Shown here: piece by piece, positions 52,893 through 63,756 of the stretch
Position numbering within the stretch: position 1 is the stretch's first letter
How the letters are laid out: every line of letters starts with the position of its first letter
Source of the DNA: Chimaeribacter californicus
GTDB taxonomy: Bacteria; Pseudomonadota; Gammaproteobacteria; Enterobacterales; Enterobacteriaceae
Direction: 5' to 3'
DNA: 64,000 bases
Assembly (NCBI RefSeq): GCF_002858675.1
Contig: NZ_PJZF01000012.1
Location: 62,001 to 126,000 of the forward strand
Notes under the pieces: generated by a model
What the model saw: only the letters and a program-made list of their open reading frames with translations
Told to the model about the DNA's origin: nothing
Database searches by the model: none
Translations under genes and position numbers: made by a program

Positions 52893-55031
52893 CTATTTCA
52901 TTCTGCGGCCGGCGGGTTTGGCGGCCGGGCGGGCCTGATTGGCGCTATGCCGGGTCAGCGCCGGTTGGGTACGGCGCAAGGCCGTTTTTGCCGTCCGCTG
53001 TTCGGCCAGGGTTGCGGCCGGTACCAGGCACTCACGCCGTGGGCCGATCAGTTGTTTCAGCCCCATCTCTTCCAGGGCCTGCCGGATCAGCGGCCAGTTG
53101 GCCGGATCGTGGTAGCGCAGCAGCGCTTTGTGCAGGCGGCGCTGGCGATCGCCGCGCGGCACCGTGACATCGGCACTGTTATAGGCCACCTTCGTCAGCG
53201 GATTTTTGCCGCTGTGGTACATGGTGGTGGAGGTCGCCAGCGGCGACGGGTAGAAGTTCTGCACCTGATCCAGGCGGAAGCGCTGTTGCTTGAGCCAGCG
53301 CGCCAGATTCACCATGTCCAGATCGGTGGTGCCGGGGTGCGCCGCGATAAAATAGGGGATCAGGTACTGCTCTTTCCCCGCCTGCCGCGAGTAGGTATCG
53401 AACAGCTCTTTAAAGCGGTGATAGCTGCCCATGCCGGGTTTCAGCATCATCGCCAGCGGCCCCGCTTCGGTGTGTTCCGGGGCGATTTTCAGGTAGCCGC
53501 CGACATGGTGGGTCGCCAGTTCACGGATGTAGCGCGGATCCGCTACCGCCAGATCGTACCGTACCCCGGAGGCGATCAGCACTTTCCTGATGCCCGGCAG
53601 GGCGCGGGCGCGCCGGTAGAGATCGATGGTCGGCTGATGATCGGTGTTCATGTGTGCGCAGATTTCCGGGTAGAGACAGGAGGCGCGACGGCAGCTCTGC
53701 TCCGCTTTCGGTGAGCGGCAGCGCAGTTGGTACATGTTGGCGGTCGGTCCGCCGAGGTCGGAGATTACGCCCGTGAAGCCGGGCACGCTGTCACGAATGG
53801 TTTCGATCTCCTGCACGATGGAGTCTTCAGAGCGGCTCTGGATGATCCGCCCCTCATGTTCGGTGATCGAGCAGAAAGAGCAGCCGCCATAACAGCCGCG
53901 CATGATGTTGATCGAAAAGCGGATCATCTCATAGGCCGGGATGCGTGCGTTGCCATAGGCCGGGTGCGGCACCCGGCGGAACGGCAGCGCGAAGACGCTG
54001 TCCATCTCTTCGCTGCTCAGCGGCATTGCCGGGGGGTTGATCCAGACGTAGCGATCGCCATGTTTCTGCATCAGCGCCCGCGCGCAGCCGGGGTTGGTTT
54101 CATGGTGCAGAATGCGCGAGGCGTGGGCGTAGAGCACCTTGTCCGCTTTCACTTTTTCATACGAGGGCAGCAGCACATAGGTGTTTTCCCACGGCTTTGC
54201 CGGGGCAGCACGCACCGTTACCGGCTGGGCGGCGTCGTTGTTTTCCCCGCACCCTTCTGCCCCGCCATACGGGTGAGGTAACGGATCGATACGGCCGGGG
54301 GTGTCCAGCCGGGTGGAGTCCACCCCGCGCCAGCCCGGCGGCGGCTGGCGGCACATCACGGCGGTGTTGCGCACATCGGTCAGCGCGGTCACCGGCTCCC
54401 CGGCAGCCAGCCGGTGCGCCACCTCCAGCAGCGGCCGTTCGCCGTTGCCGTAAATCAGCAGATCGGCTTTGGCATCCACCAGCACCGAGCGGCGCACGCT
54501 GTCTGACCAGTAATCGTAATGCGCCACGCGGCGCAGGCTCGCTTCAATGCCGCCCAGCACCACCGGCACCTCCCGGTACGCCTCTTTGCAGCGCTGGCTG
54601 TAGACCAGCGTCGCGCGGTCGGGCCGTTTGCCGCCGAGGTTGCCGGGGGTGTAGGCGTCATCGTGGCGCAGTTTGCGGTCGGCGGTGTAGCGGTTGATCA
54701 TCGAGTCCATGTTGCCGGCAGTGACGCCGAAAAACAGGTTCGGCCTGCCGAGCCGCATAACGTCGTTTTTGCTGTGCCAGTCCGGCTGCGCGATGATGCC
54801 GACGCGGAACCCCTGCGACTCCAGCAGCCGCCCGACAATCGCCATGCCGAAGCTCGGGTGGTCAACATAAGCGTCGCCGGTGATCAGGATAACGTCACAG
54901 CTGTCCCAGCCGAGCGCGTCCATCTCATCGCGACTCATCGGCAAAAAGGGCGCGGTGCCGAAGCATTCGGCCCAATAACGGGGATAAGAAAAAAGGTCGC
55001 GTTCAGGGCGCAGCAGACAGGTGGCAGGCAT
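52893..55031 (-). CDS. ygiQ: Radical SAM protein YgiQ
   Basis: A 712-residue radical-SAM enzyme of unknown reaction. The cluster motif is CYGGCSFC in [53 protein letters not shown] is the N-terminal cobalamin-binding-like domain. [21 protein letters not shown] adds further Cys residues. It matches E. coli YgiQ throughout. The ATG at 55029-55031 is preferred to a TTG two codons earlier. The C-terminus is basic ([15 protein letters not shown]). Confidence 0.93.
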   Translation of the reverse strand: MPATCLLRPERDLFSYPRYWAECFGTAPFLPMSRDEMDALGWDSCDVILITGDAYVDHPSFGMAIVGRLLESQGFRVGIIAQPDWHSKNDVMRLGRPNLFFGVTAGNMDSMINRYTADRKLRHDDAYTPGNLGGKRPDRATLVYSQRCKEAYREVPVVLGGIEASLRRVAHYDYWSDSVRRSVLVDAKADLLIYGNGERPLLEVAHRLAAGEPVTALTDVRNTAVMCRQPPPGWRGVDSTRLDTPGRIDPLPHPYGGAEGCGENNDAAQPVTVRAAPAKPWENTYVLLPSYEKVKADKVLYAHASRILHHETNPGCARALMQKHGDRYVWINPPAMPLSSEEMDSVFALPFRRVPHPAYGNARIPAYEMIRFSINIMRGCYGGCSFCSITEHEGRIIQSRSEDSIVQEIETIRDSVPGFTGVISDLGGPTANMYQLRCRSPKAEQSCRRASCLYPEICAHMNTDHQPTIDLYRRARALPGIRKVLIASGVRYDLAVADPRYIRELATHHVGGYLKIAPEHTEAGPLAMMLKPGMGSYHRFKELFDTYSRQAGKEQYLIPYFIAAHPGTTDLDMVNLARWLKQQRFRLDQVQNFYPSPLATSTTMYHSGKNPLTKVAYNSADVTVPRGDRQRRLHKALLRYHDPANWPLIRQALEEMGLKQLIGPRRECLVPAATLAEQRTAKTALRRTQPALTRHSANQARPAAKPAGRRMK

Positions 55032-55140
55032 GGGCAACTCGCAGCAGGGGAAAAGGGGCGAAATTATAGGGAACGCGCCGCCGTCGCTGCGGCCTATTCG
55101 CCCTTTTCCTGGCCTGGATCAATAATTCTCTGCCGCCTGC

Positions 55141-57576
55141 CTACACCTTCTCAATCTGCACCCGGTTACTGTGCTGCGGGTTGCCCTTCGCCAGCGGGGA
55201 CGGGCGCAGGCCGGTCAGGGTGTTGATGCAGCCGCCGTGGTCAATTTTGTCACCGGCCATGTTGGCCTGATGCCATGCGCCCTGCCCCATCGCGGTGACG
55301 CCCGGCATGATGCGCGGCGTGACTTTGGCCGGCAGCCGCACCTCGCCGCGTGCGTTAAATACCCGCACCAGATCGCCCTGCGCAATCTGCCGGGCGGCGG
55401 CGTCAAGCGGGTTGATCCAGACTTCCTGCCGCGCCGCCGCCTGCAACAGCGCAATATTGCCGTAGGTGGAGTGGGTGCGGGCCTTATAGTGGAAGCCGAA
55501 CAGCTGCAACGGCCAGTCAGCGAACTGCGGATCGTCCCAGCCCTCAAACGCCGGGTGGTAGATGGGCAGCGCACTGATGACCTCATCCGGTTTCAGCGCC
55601 CAGGTGGCGGCGATCTCCGCCAGTGCCGCCGAATAGATCTCGATTTTGCCGGACGGGGTCTTCAGCGGGTTGGCAACCGGATCGTGGCGGAACGCCTGAT
55701 ACGCCACGTAGTGCCCGGCCGGGTCACGCCGCTTATAGATGCCCATCGCTTTCAGCGCATCGTAACCGGGCAGCAGCGGATCTTTTTCCTGCATCCTGCC
55801 ATAGAGATAGCGTAACCAGTCGGCCTGGCTGCGCCCTTCGGTGAAGCGCTGCGCGACATCAGCGCCCAGCCGTTCGGCCACGCCGGTCAGGATCGCATAG
55901 ATGCTGCGCCGTTCAAATTTGGGCGTGGTCGCCGGTTGGCCGAAAATCAGGTAGCCCATGTTCCCGGCGTAGTCGTTCGGCACAATGTCTTCCTGCTCGG
56001 TGGTCATCAGGTCGGGCAGCAGCAGGTCAGCATAGCGGGCGGAGGCGGTCATAAAGTTATCAATCACCACGATGGTTTCGCAGCGCTGGTCATCCTGCAA
56101 AATCTTATGGGTGCGGTTGATGTCCGAATGCTGGTTAATCAGCGTGTTACCGGCATAGTTCCAGATGAATTTGATCGGCACCGTGAGCGCAGGTTTGCCG
56201 CGCACGCCGTCGCGCAGCGCCGTCATCTCCGTACCGCGCTGGATGGCGTCCGTCCAGCCAAACACCGGGATGCTGGTTTTCACCGGGTTCTCCCCCACCG
56301 GCATCCGCTCAATGGTCATCGTGTAGGTGGATTCGCGCGCGCCGCTGTTGCCGCCGGGGATGCCGACGTTGCCGGTGAGAATAGGCAGCATGGCGATGGC
56401 GCGCGCCGTCAGTTCGCCGTTGGCCTGCCGCTGCGGCCCCCAGCCCTGCACAATGCAGGCAGGCTTGCTCTGGGCGATCTCACGCGCCAGCTGAATAATG
56501 CGCGCCTGCGGAATGCCGGTAATGCGCTCCGCCCACGCCGGGGTTTTGGCGGTGCCGTCCTCGCCCTGCCCGAGAATATAGGCTTTATAGTGGCTGTTGG
56601 CCGGTGCCTCCGGCGGCAGGGTCTTTTCGTCATAGCCGACGCAGTAACGGTCAAGGAACGCCTGATCGACCCGATCTTCGGTGATCAGCACATACGCCAG
56701 CCCGGCCACCAGCGCCGCATCGGTGCCGGGGCGGATCGGTATCCACTCATCTTCACGCCCGGCGGCGGTGTCGGTGTAACGCGGATCGATCACAATCATC
56801 CGCGCATTGCTGCGTTCACGCGCCTGTTGCAGATGGTAGGTGATACCGCCGCCGCTCATACGTGTTTCCGCCGGGTTGTTGCCGAACATCACCACCAGGG
56901 TGCTGTTGACGATGTCCGAGGTGCTGTTGCCCTCGTTGCTGCCGTAGGTGTAGGGCATGGCGGCGGCGATTTGGGCGGTGCTGTAAGTGCCGTAATGGCT
57001 GAGGAAGCCGCCATAGCAATTCATCAGGCGCGCCACCAGCGAGGCGTAAGGCGAGGAGCGGGTGATGTTGCCGCCGACAATGCCGGACGAGTAATTGATG
57101 TAGACCGCCTCGTTGCCGTACGTCTCCACCGTGTGCCTGAGCCGCTGCGCCAGGGTGTCCAGCGCCTCGTCCCAGCTGATGCGTTTGAATTTGCCCTCGC
57201 CGCGCTTGCCGACCCGCTTCATCGGATAGTTGAGGCGCGCCGGGTGGTTCATGCGCTGCCGGATGCTGCGCCCGCGCAGGCAGGCGCGTACCTGATGGTC
57301 GCCATAGCTGTCCTGGCCGGTGTTGTCGGTCTCAACCCAGACCACCTCGTCATCCTGCACATGCAGCCGCAGCGCGCAGCGGCTGCCGCAATTCACCGAG
57401 CACATGCTCCAGACCACCCGTTCATCGGGGATGCGGGCCGGCGGCGCAGCCTGCGCCTGGGCAAAGGGCAACGGCACGCCCCCGGCAGCAAAGGTCAGGG
57501 CGCTCAGGGCGCTGCCCTTGAGCAACGTGCGGCGGGTGACACCGCCGGGTGCGGCGTGTTCGTCGTGGTTCATCAT
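55141..57576 (-). CDS. DmsA-like molybdopterin oxidoreductase, orphan catalytic subunit
   Basis: An 811-residue Mo-bisMGD enzyme of the DMSO reductase family. The Tat signal is TRRTLLKG (R15, R16). C59-x3-C63-x3-C67 and C99 bind the [4Fe-4S] cluster. GGNITRSSPYASLVARLMNCYGGFL and MFGNNPAETRMSGGG follow DmsA. It would reduce DMSO or other S- and N-oxides in anaerobic respiration. No DmsB, DmsC or Tat chaperone gene is adjacent. An FNR-like site lies 66 bp upstream. Confidence 0.88.
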   Translation of the reverse strand: MMNHDEHAAPGGVTRRTLLKGSALSALTFAAGGVPLPFAQAQAAPPARIPDERVVWSMCSVNCGSRCALRLHVQDDEVVWVETDNTGQDSYGDHQVRACLRGRSIRQRMNHPARLNYPMKRVGKRGEGKFKRISWDEALDTLAQRLRHTVETYGNEAVYINYSSGIVGGNITRSSPYASLVARLMNCYGGFLSHYGTYSTAQIAAAMPYTYGSNEGNSTSDIVNSTLVVMFGNNPAETRMSGGGITYHLQQARERSNARMIVIDPRYTDTAAGREDEWIPIRPGTDAALVAGLAYVLITEDRVDQAFLDRYCVGYDEKTLPPEAPANSHYKAYILGQGEDGTAKTPAWAERITGIPQARIIQLAREIAQSKPACIVQGWGPQRQANGELTARAIAMLPILTGNVGIPGGNSGARESTYTMTIERMPVGENPVKTSIPVFGWTDAIQRGTEMTALRDGVRGKPALTVPIKFIWNYAGNTLINQHSDINRTHKILQDDQRCETIVVIDNFMTASARYADLLLPDLMTTEQEDIVPNDYAGNMGYLIFGQPATTPKFERRSIYAILTGVAERLGADVAQRFTEGRSQADWLRYLYGRMQEKDPLLPGYDALKAMGIYKRRDPAGHYVAYQAFRHDPVANPLKTPSGKIEIYSAALAEIAATWALKPDEVISALPIYHPAFEGWDDPQFADWPLQLFGFHYKARTHSTYGNIALLQAAARQEVWINPLDAAARQIAQGDLVRVFNARGEVRLPAKVTPRIMPGVTAMGQGAWHQANMAGDKIDHGGCINTLTGLRPSPLAKGNPQHSNRVQIEKV

Positions 57577-57635
57577 GTTTCGCCTTCTGGTTATCAGCCT
57601 GTGGGCTGGAGTAACAAAAACGGCGCAACGCGATC

Positions 57636-57649
57636 TTGCTTTTTATCAA
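57636..57649 (-). promoter_or_regulatory. FNR box upstream of the DmsA-like gene
   Basis: On the minus strand TTGATAAAAAGCAA, one mismatch from TTGAT-N4-ATCAA, centred about 66 bp before the start codon. It fits induction without oxygen. Confidence 0.6.
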
Positions 57650-57718
57650 GCGGAGGGGGATCAGGCACAGGGAAATATCAAAACGGCAGGGCGGGATCGC
57701 ACTGCCGCAGAGGGAAAA

Positions 57719-59140
57719 TCAGACGGAGGGCTGTACCACCAGCTGGCCGGCGGAGCCGCGGTCGGCCATCTCCAGCGTCTGGCTGTGGTAAAGGAACGGG
57801 AAATGCTCAAACGACGGCTGGTTGAAGTAGACCAGCAGCTCGGCCTCGCCATCTACCCACACCGTGTCTTTGAACCCGGCGTCTTCCACCAGCGGCGGGC
57901 CGCCGTTGACGCTTTTCACCAGGAACGACACGCCCTGAATATGGAAAGATTGCGGCATGTCGGCGTGTACCGTCCAGCGCTCCCAGGTGCCCTGAAGCGC
58001 CTGCACGTCGATGCGGTTCATGTCCCAGATGGCGCCGTTGATCCCGGCCAGATTGTCGCCCAGCCGGAACTCCCGCGACCGCACCACGCTGCCTTCCAGC
58101 AGTTGATCGGCCAGCAGGCGCATCGGCAGGTTATCGGTGACCAGCGGCAGCAGGCCGGTGGGTTTGAGCGTCAGCACCAGCGTGGAGATCAGAATACTGG
58201 ACGGCTCAAACAGCCCGCGCAGCCGGTCCATGATCCCGGCGGACTCCCCGGCGGTGATCGACACTTCATCACCCTGCGACATATCCACCAGAATCTCCCG
58301 GCGTTCGCCCGGGGCCAGCGACAGGCGCGACACCGCCACCGGCGCAGGCAGGAAGCCCTGATCGGCGGCCACCACGTGGAATTGCCGGTTGTCGCTCATT
58401 TGCAGCATAAAGCGGCGGGAGTTGGCGGCGTTGAGCAGGCGCAGGCGCACCCAGCCGCGTGACACCTCGACATACGGGCTTTCGACGCCGTTAACCAGCA
58501 GGTTATCCCCCAGGAAGCCGCCCTGTGCCGGGGCGTCATACTCCGGGGTGCCGAAGTTATCCAGCCGCTTGTCCTGAAGGATCACCGGAAAGTCATCCAC
58601 CCCGTAGTGGCTGGGCAGCGGCAGGGCTTTGCTGACGCTGTCTTCCACCAGCCACAGCCCGGCCAGCCCGTTATAGACGTGCGGGGCCATGCGGTTCGGC
58701 GTGTTGGCGTGGTACCAGCAGGTGGCGGCGGGCTGGCGGATCGGCAACACCGGCGACCAGTCCACGCCCGGCGACATCATGCGCCCGGCGCCGCCGGTGA
58801 GCGTGCCCGGTACCTGCAAGCCGCTGATGGTCATCGCCACCGGCTCCGCCAGCCGGTTGCTGTAGATCAGTTTGACGTCATCACCGCTGAAGACGCGCAC
58901 CGTCGGCCCGAGATACAGCCCATTGATGCCCCAGACGTTGGCCTTGGCCCCGCCGGTAAATGACCAGTGGGCGCGTTGCAGGGTTAAAAACAGCGGCTGC
59001 CCGCGGCGGGATTCCAGCAACGGCGGCACCGGCAGCGCCACCTGCGCGCCGCCGGTGCCCGCCTCTGCCCTCAGCGGTAGGGTACCGGCAGCCAGTGCCA
59101 TACCCGATGCCTGTAAAAACTGACGCCGACTGAGTGACAT
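57719..59140 (-). CDS. ftsP: Cell division protein FtsP (SufI)
   Basis: A 473-residue periplasmic protein of multicopper-oxidase fold that lacks most copper ligands and stabilises the divisome under stress. The Tat signal is SLSRRQFLQASGMALAAGTLPLRAEA. VWGINGLYLGPTVRV and the three cupredoxin domains match E. coli FtsP. ATG 59138-59140 follows GGAGA; the longer frame has no ribosome site. It lies 142 bp after plsC in the same direction. Confidence 0.93.
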   Translation of the reverse strand: MSLSRRQFLQASGMALAAGTLPLRAEAGTGGAQVALPVPPLLESRRGQPLFLTLQRAHWSFTGGAKANVWGINGLYLGPTVRVFSGDDVKLIYSNRLAEPVAMTISGLQVPGTLTGGAGRMMSPGVDWSPVLPIRQPAATCWYHANTPNRMAPHVYNGLAGLWLVEDSVSKALPLPSHYGVDDFPVILQDKRLDNFGTPEYDAPAQGGFLGDNLLVNGVESPYVEVSRGWVRLRLLNAANSRRFMLQMSDNRQFHVVAADQGFLPAPVAVSRLSLAPGERREILVDMSQGDEVSITAGESAGIMDRLRGLFEPSSILISTLVLTLKPTGLLPLVTDNLPMRLLADQLLEGSVVRSREFRLGDNLAGINGAIWDMNRIDVQALQGTWERWTVHADMPQSFHIQGVSFLVKSVNGGPPLVEDAGFKDTVWVDGEAELLVYFNQPSFEHFPFLYHSQTLEMADRGSAGQLVVQPSV

Positions 59141-59282
59141 ATCTTCTCCATGAAAAGCAATATCAAGACTGTGTGCAAAACCCGGCCACAGGCCGGGTGA
59201 AAATGGCGCAGCGACGGGCTGCACGCAGGCCTGATCCCCAGGCCGGAAGGGCATAACAGTGGGCGGCGCGTGTGCCGCCGGG

Positions 59283-60026
59283 CTAGTTGCCTTTTTTGGC
59301 GGCGGCTTCGCGCTGGGCGACTTCCGCATCCAGTTCGGCAATTTTAGCCTGCATCTGTGCCCGGCAAAGCTCGGCCAGTTCACGAACGCGATCTTTGCCG
59401 TAACCGGTGGTCTCGATGGGCGGCAGCATTTCGATAATCACCAGCCCGTTTGACCAGCGGTTCAGGTTGATTTTACCGTGGGTATTGGAAACGCAAATCG
59501 GCACGATCGGCACACCGGCGGCAATCGCCGCATGGAACGCACCGGTCTTGAACGGCATCAGGCCGCGGCCGCGGCTGCGGGTGCCTTCCGGGAACATCCA
59601 GATGGAGATATCGCGTTTTTTAAACTGCTCCACCACCTGCGAGATGGTGCCGTGCGCTTTGGCGCGGTTGTCACGGTCAATCAGCAGGTTACCGGTCAGC
59701 CAGTAGAGCGGGCCAAAGAACGGCACCCATAACAGGCTCTTTTTACCCACGGTGACGGTACGCGGCTGCACCATGCTGGAGACGGTGACCATGTCGTAGT
59801 TATTCTGGTGGTTGGCAACATAGATGCAGTTGCCGTACTGCTCTGCGCCCGGCGGCAGGCGCTTCTCAACGGTGATCCCGAAGAGGGTGGACATCCGCCC
59901 GAACAGGTGGCCGAAACGGGCCACGTGGCGCGGATCACGCGGGCTGAAAAGACAAAAAATCGATCCGAAAATACAGACCAGCAGTGAATACACTACGGCC
60001 AAAATGGTACGCACAATCAACAACAT
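59283..60026 (-). CDS. plsC: 1-acyl-sn-glycerol-3-phosphate acyltransferase PlsC
   Basis: A 247-residue inner-membrane enzyme that makes phosphatidic acid from lysophosphatidic acid. One N-terminal helix (MLLIVRTILAVVYSLLVCIFGSIF) is followed by the acyltransferase motifs NHQNNYD (NHX4D), GNLLIDRDNR, MFPEGTRSRG and VPIVPICVS. ATG 60024-60026 follows AAAGAGG. Confidence 0.95.
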   Translation of the reverse strand: MLLIVRTILAVVYSLLVCIFGSIFCLFSPRDPRHVARFGHLFGRMSTLFGITVEKRLPPGAEQYGNCIYVANHQNNYDMVTVSSMVQPRTVTVGKKSLLWVPFFGPLYWLTGNLLIDRDNRAKAHGTISQVVEQFKKRDISIWMFPEGTRSRGRGLMPFKTGAFHAAIAAGVPIVPICVSNTHGKINLNRWSNGLVIIEMLPPIETTGYGKDRVRELAELCRAQMQAKIAELDAEVAQREAAAKKGN

Positions 60027-60369
60027 AACAACCTCTTTAGCGTATATCCGGCCTCTGCCGCGCGGTGGCGGTCTGCACTGAGTGCCGGTCTCCTTGCTTC
60101 CTGATGAAACAGCGGGGTTTCTTTGTAGCGAAGAAGGTGCCCTGCTCACCCGATGTTCACTGATAACGCGTGCACCGGTGGCCGCCAAAACGTTCACCGG
60201 GGTGATACAACGGCTATATTAATGCATACAATGAATATTCACCGAAAAAAACGTCAGAGAAGAGAGGCTTGGCACTTTTTGTGCCGCCCTGCTCCCTCTG
60301 CCGCCCGGCGCAGAACGCATCACGCCCCGGCGCTGTCTGCTCCGGGGCGCGGGTCATGGCCGGCGGGAA
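60027..60369. other. Intergenic region between parC and plsC
   Basis: It carries the plsC promoter. GGCAC-TTTTT-GTGCC (60271-60285) and CGCCCCGG/CCGGGGCG (60325-60351) are hairpins that may end parC transcripts; neither has a clean T tail on the minus strand. Nothing else is seen. Confidence 0.4.
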
Positions 60370-62646
60370 TTACGCCTCGCTGTTGCCGGGGCTTTCCGGC
60401 CGGGCCGGGGCATCCACATCCACCCGGTCAATCCGTTGCAGGCCGCGCGGCAGCAAGGTGCCTTTACGGCCCCGTTCTGCCCGGTACTTCTGCAAATCTT
60501 CCGGGCGCAGCGTCAGTTTGCGCTTACCGATGTAGAGCGTGAGCGACGTCTGCGGCGGCAGCACAAACAGCCAGGCGAGGCGATCTTCCCCGGCGGCGGC
60601 CTGCGCCGATGGAATAGAGACGATCTTATTGCCTTTGCCCTTGGAGAGCTGCGGCAGATCCGCCACCGGGAACATCAGCATCCGGCCTGCGGCGGTGATG
60701 GAGAGCAGCATGTCATCCTCGCCGTGGATCTCCAGCGGCGTCAGCGCTTTGGCGTTCTCCGGCAGGGTGATCATCGCCTTACCGGCGCGGTTACGTGCCA
60801 CCAGATCGCTGAAGGTACAGACGAAGCCGTAACCGGCGTCCGAGGCCATCAGCAGTTTCTGCTCGTCCGGTGCCATCAGCACCTGCTCAATCACCGCACC
60901 CGGCGGCGGCGTCAGTTTGCCGGTCAGCGGCTCGCCCTGCCCGCGTGCCGACGGCAGCGTGGTGGGTTCCAGCGCATAACTGCGGCCGGTGGAATCGATG
61001 AACACCACCGGCTGATTGCTCTTGCCGCGCGCGGCAGCCAGGAAGCTGTCACCCGCTTTGTAGCTCAGGCCGGACGGGTCAATGTCATGGCCTTTGGCAC
61101 TGCGCACCCAGCCCATCTGCGACAGCACAATGGTCACCGGCTCAGACGGCAGCATCTCTGTTTCGCTCATCGCTTTGGCTTCATCACGCTCATGCAGCGG
61201 CGAACGGCGGTCATCACCGTAGGCATCGGCATCGGTCTGGATCTCTTTGCGGATCAGCGTGTTCAGCTTGCGCTCAGAGGCCAGCAGCGCCTGAAGCTGA
61301 TCGCGCTCTTTGGCCAGCTCATCCTGCTCACCGCGGATTTTCATCTCTTCCAGTTTGGCGAGATGGCGCAGCTTCAGCTCCAGAATCGCTTCTGCCTGGG
61401 TTTCACTCAGGCCGAAACGCTGCACCAGCACCGGTTTCGGCTCATCTTCACTGCGGATGATGTGAATCACCTCGTCGATATTCAGGAAGGCCGTCAACAA
61501 GCCTTCGAGAATATGCAGGCGCTTGAGCACCTTCTCCAGCCGGTGGTTCAGGCGCAGGCGCACGGTGTTGCGGCGGAACACCAGCCACTCGGTGAGGATC
61601 TCCACCAGCCCTTTCACCGTCGGGCGGCCATCCAGCCCGATCATGTTCATATTAACGCGGTAGCTTTTCTCCAGATCGGTGGTGGCAAACAGGTGGTTCA
61701 TCACCTGATCCATATCCACCCGGTTGGAGCGCGGCACCACAACCAGCCGCGTCGGGTTTTCGTGGTCCGACTCGTCGCGCAGGTCTTCCACCATCGGCAG
61801 TTTTTTCGCCCGCATCTGGCTGGCGATCTGCTCGAGCACTTTGGCCCCGGAAACCTGGTGCGGCAGCGCGGTGATCACCACGTCGCCCTCTTCTTTCTTC
61901 CACACCGCCCGCATCCGCACCGAGCCGCGCCCGGTCTGGTAGAGTTTGCGCAGCTCGTCACGCGGGGTGATGATCTCTGCCTCGGTGGGGAAATCCGGCC
62001 CCTGTACGTGGGCCAGCAGCTCGTCGAGCTCAGTGTTGGGTTTGTCCAGCAGCAGCACCGCCGCTTTGGCCACTTCGCGCAGGTTATGCGGCGGAATGTC
62101 GGTGGCCATGCCGACGGCGATCCCGGTAGTGCCGTTAAGCAGGATGTTCGGCAGCCGTGCCGGCAGCATTTTCGGCTCGTCGAGCGTGCCGTCAAAGTTC
62201 GGCACCCAGTCCACGGTGCCCTGGCCCAGCTCGCGCAGCAGCACTTCGGCATATTTCGACAGGCGCGATTCGGTGTAACGCATCGCCGCGAAGGATTTCG
62301 GGTCATCCGGCGCGCCCCAGTTGCCCTGGCCGTCCACCAGCGGGTAACGGTAAGAGAACGGCTGCGCCATCAACACCATCGCCTCATAGCAGGCGCTGTC
62401 GCCATGTGGATGGTATTTACCCAGCACGTCGCCCACGGTACGGGCCGATTTCTTGAATTTCGCGCTGGCATTCAGCCCGAGTTCCGACATCGCATAGATG
62501 ATCCGGCGTTGTACCGGCTTCAAACCGTCACCGATAAACGGCAGTGCCCGATCCATGATCACGTACATGGAGTAGTTCAGGTAGGCGTTCTCAGTAAACG
62601 TGTGCAGCGCAAGGCGCTCAGCACCGTCTTGAGTCATATCACTCAT
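60370..62646 (-). CDS. parC: DNA topoisomerase IV subunit A
   Basis: A 758-residue subunit that cuts and rejoins DNA to unlink daughter chromosomes. [27 protein letters not shown] and [14 protein letters not shown] are the DNA gate; Tyr in [10 protein letters not shown] is the catalytic residue. The quinolone-region positions equal to E. coli Ser80 and Glu84 are unchanged (Ser84 and Glu88 here, because of a four-residue insertion TQDG near the N-terminus). The C-terminal beta-pinwheel domain is complete. parE is not in the window. Confidence 0.96.
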   Translation of the reverse strand: MSDMTQDGAERLALHTFTENAYLNYSMYVIMDRALPFIGDGLKPVQRRIIYAMSELGLNASAKFKKSARTVGDVLGKYHPHGDSACYEAMVLMAQPFSYRYPLVDGQGNWGAPDDPKSFAAMRYTESRLSKYAEVLLRELGQGTVDWVPNFDGTLDEPKMLPARLPNILLNGTTGIAVGMATDIPPHNLREVAKAAVLLLDKPNTELDELLAHVQGPDFPTEAEIITPRDELRKLYQTGRGSVRMRAVWKKEEGDVVITALPHQVSGAKVLEQIASQMRAKKLPMVEDLRDESDHENPTRLVVVPRSNRVDMDQVMNHLFATTDLEKSYRVNMNMIGLDGRPTVKGLVEILTEWLVFRRNTVRLRLNHRLEKVLKRLHILEGLLTAFLNIDEVIHIIRSEDEPKPVLVQRFGLSETQAEAILELKLRHLAKLEEMKIRGEQDELAKERDQLQALLASERKLNTLIRKEIQTDADAYGDDRRSPLHERDEAKAMSETEMLPSEPVTIVLSQMGWVRSAKGHDIDPSGLSYKAGDSFLAAARGKSNQPVVFIDSTGRSYALEPTTLPSARGQGEPLTGKLTPPPGAVIEQVLMAPDEQKLLMASDAGYGFVCTFSDLVARNRAGKAMITLPENAKALTPLEIHGEDDMLLSITAAGRMLMFPVADLPQLSKGKGNKIVSIPSAQAAAGEDRLAWLFVLPPQTSLTLYIGKRKLTLRPEDLQKYRAERGRKGTLLPRGLQRIDRVDVDAPARPESPGNSEA

Positions 62647-63028
62647 TAATCATTATTCCTCAGACCGTGTTGTCTCTTTATGCCGCAACCGGCAGACATT
62701 GCCAGCGATAGTACCTTATCAGGCCGTACGCTGTCACAGCGATGTCTGCGCGCTACGCGATGTTAAAAGGGTATGGAAACGCAGGATGGCGTGGCGGCCG
62801 GGCTGCGGCTGCCAGGGATTTGTATGGCGCTAATGATACCACAAAATCCCCCCCGCCCGCGGCTGCTGCACAGGCGGCGATTCCGGCGAAAAATGGGGGA
62901 TTAGCATGCTGATTATTGCTGTTTAAGCAAAAGTTTTGTGACTCATCGCTCATTTTTCCCTGGCATTTTCACGCGTACACTCACTGAATCAGCTATTACG
63001 CTTACCAGACATCAACCGGAGAGATTCC
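62647..63028. promoter_or_regulatory. Divergent promoter region of parC and mdaB
   Basis: 382 bp with no gene I can support. It has an AT-rich part near 62900-62960 for mdaB and a GC-rich part near parC. CCGGAGAG is the mdaB ribosome site. Confidence 0.45.
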
Positions 63029-63613
63029 ATGAGCACTATCCTGATTTTGAATGCGGCAAAAGAGTTTGCCCACTCCAAAGGCGCACTGAACAACACCATG
63101 ACGGACGTTGCCGCCGCTTTCCTGCGTGACAGCGGCCATGAGGTGCGCGTTGTGCATATCGACCAGGGCTATGACGTGGCCACCGAAGTGGAAAACTACC
63201 TGTGGGCCGACACCGTGATCTACCAGATGCCGGGCTGGTGGATGGGCGAGCCGTGGATCATGAAAAAATACATCGATGAAGTCTTTACCGAAGGCCACGG
63301 CAAGCTCTACGCCAGCGACGGCCGCACCCGCGCTGACGCCGCGAAAAAATATGGCTCCGGCGGCCTGCTGCAGGGCAAAACCTACATGCTGTCCCTGACC
63401 TGGAACGCCCCGTTGGAAGCGTTCACCGACAAAGAGCAGTTCTTCCACGGCGTCGGGGTGGACGGCCTCTACATGCACTTCCATAAAGCCAATGAGTTCC
63501 TTGGCATGGCCGGTCTGCCGACCTTTATCTGCAACGATGTGATCAAACAGCCGGACATCGACAACGATGTCGCCCGCTACCGTGCGCACCTGGATCACGT
63601 GTTCAACATCTGA
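63029..63613 (+). CDS. mdaB: NADPH:quinone oxidoreductase MdaB
   Basis: A 194-residue flavodoxin-fold FAD enzyme that reduces quinones by two electrons. ILILNAAKEFAHSKGALNNTMTDVAAAFLRDSGHEV is the phosphate-binding start, and YQMPGWWMGEPWIMKKYIDEVF and LSLTWNAPLEAF match E. coli MdaB. It lies 144 bp before ygiN, the quinol monooxygenase with which it can form a quinone cycle. Confidence 0.95.
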   Translation: MSTILILNAAKEFAHSKGALNNTMTDVAAAFLRDSGHEVRVVHIDQGYDVATEVENYLWADTVIYQMPGWWMGEPWIMKKYIDEVFTEGHGKLYASDGRTRADAAKKYGSGGLLQGKTYMLSLTWNAPLEAFTDKEQFFHGVGVDGLYMHFHKANEFLGMAGLPTFICNDVIKQPDIDNDVARYRAHLDHVFNI

Positions 63614-63756
63614 TCGCAGGCGGTGAAATCAGACGATGCCCGATGGCATCTTTTGACAGCAATGCCCACACTGTAAGCGTCAGTGTATGACGAAAGGGCC
63701 GCGACGGAGTGCTGCCCTTTCCCTCCCCATCCGCACGGATGCCGACGAGGTCACTC

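Noticed and set aside
55936..57825. 629-codon plus-strand frame opposite the DmsA-like gene
   Set aside because: Antisense shadow; the minus-strand product has a Tat signal and cluster motifs.
60370..62646. Quinolone-resistance change in parC
   Set aside because: The positions equal to Ser80 and Glu84 are wild type; the four-residue insertion near the N-terminus only shifts numbering.
60436..62649. 737-codon plus-strand frame opposite parC
   Set aside because: It is a mirror of parC codon bias, rich in His, Arg and Gln, with no domain.
62753..62953. 66-codon minus-strand frame between parC and mdaB
   Set aside because: No ribosome site, Ala-rich composition, and it covers the divergent promoter region.
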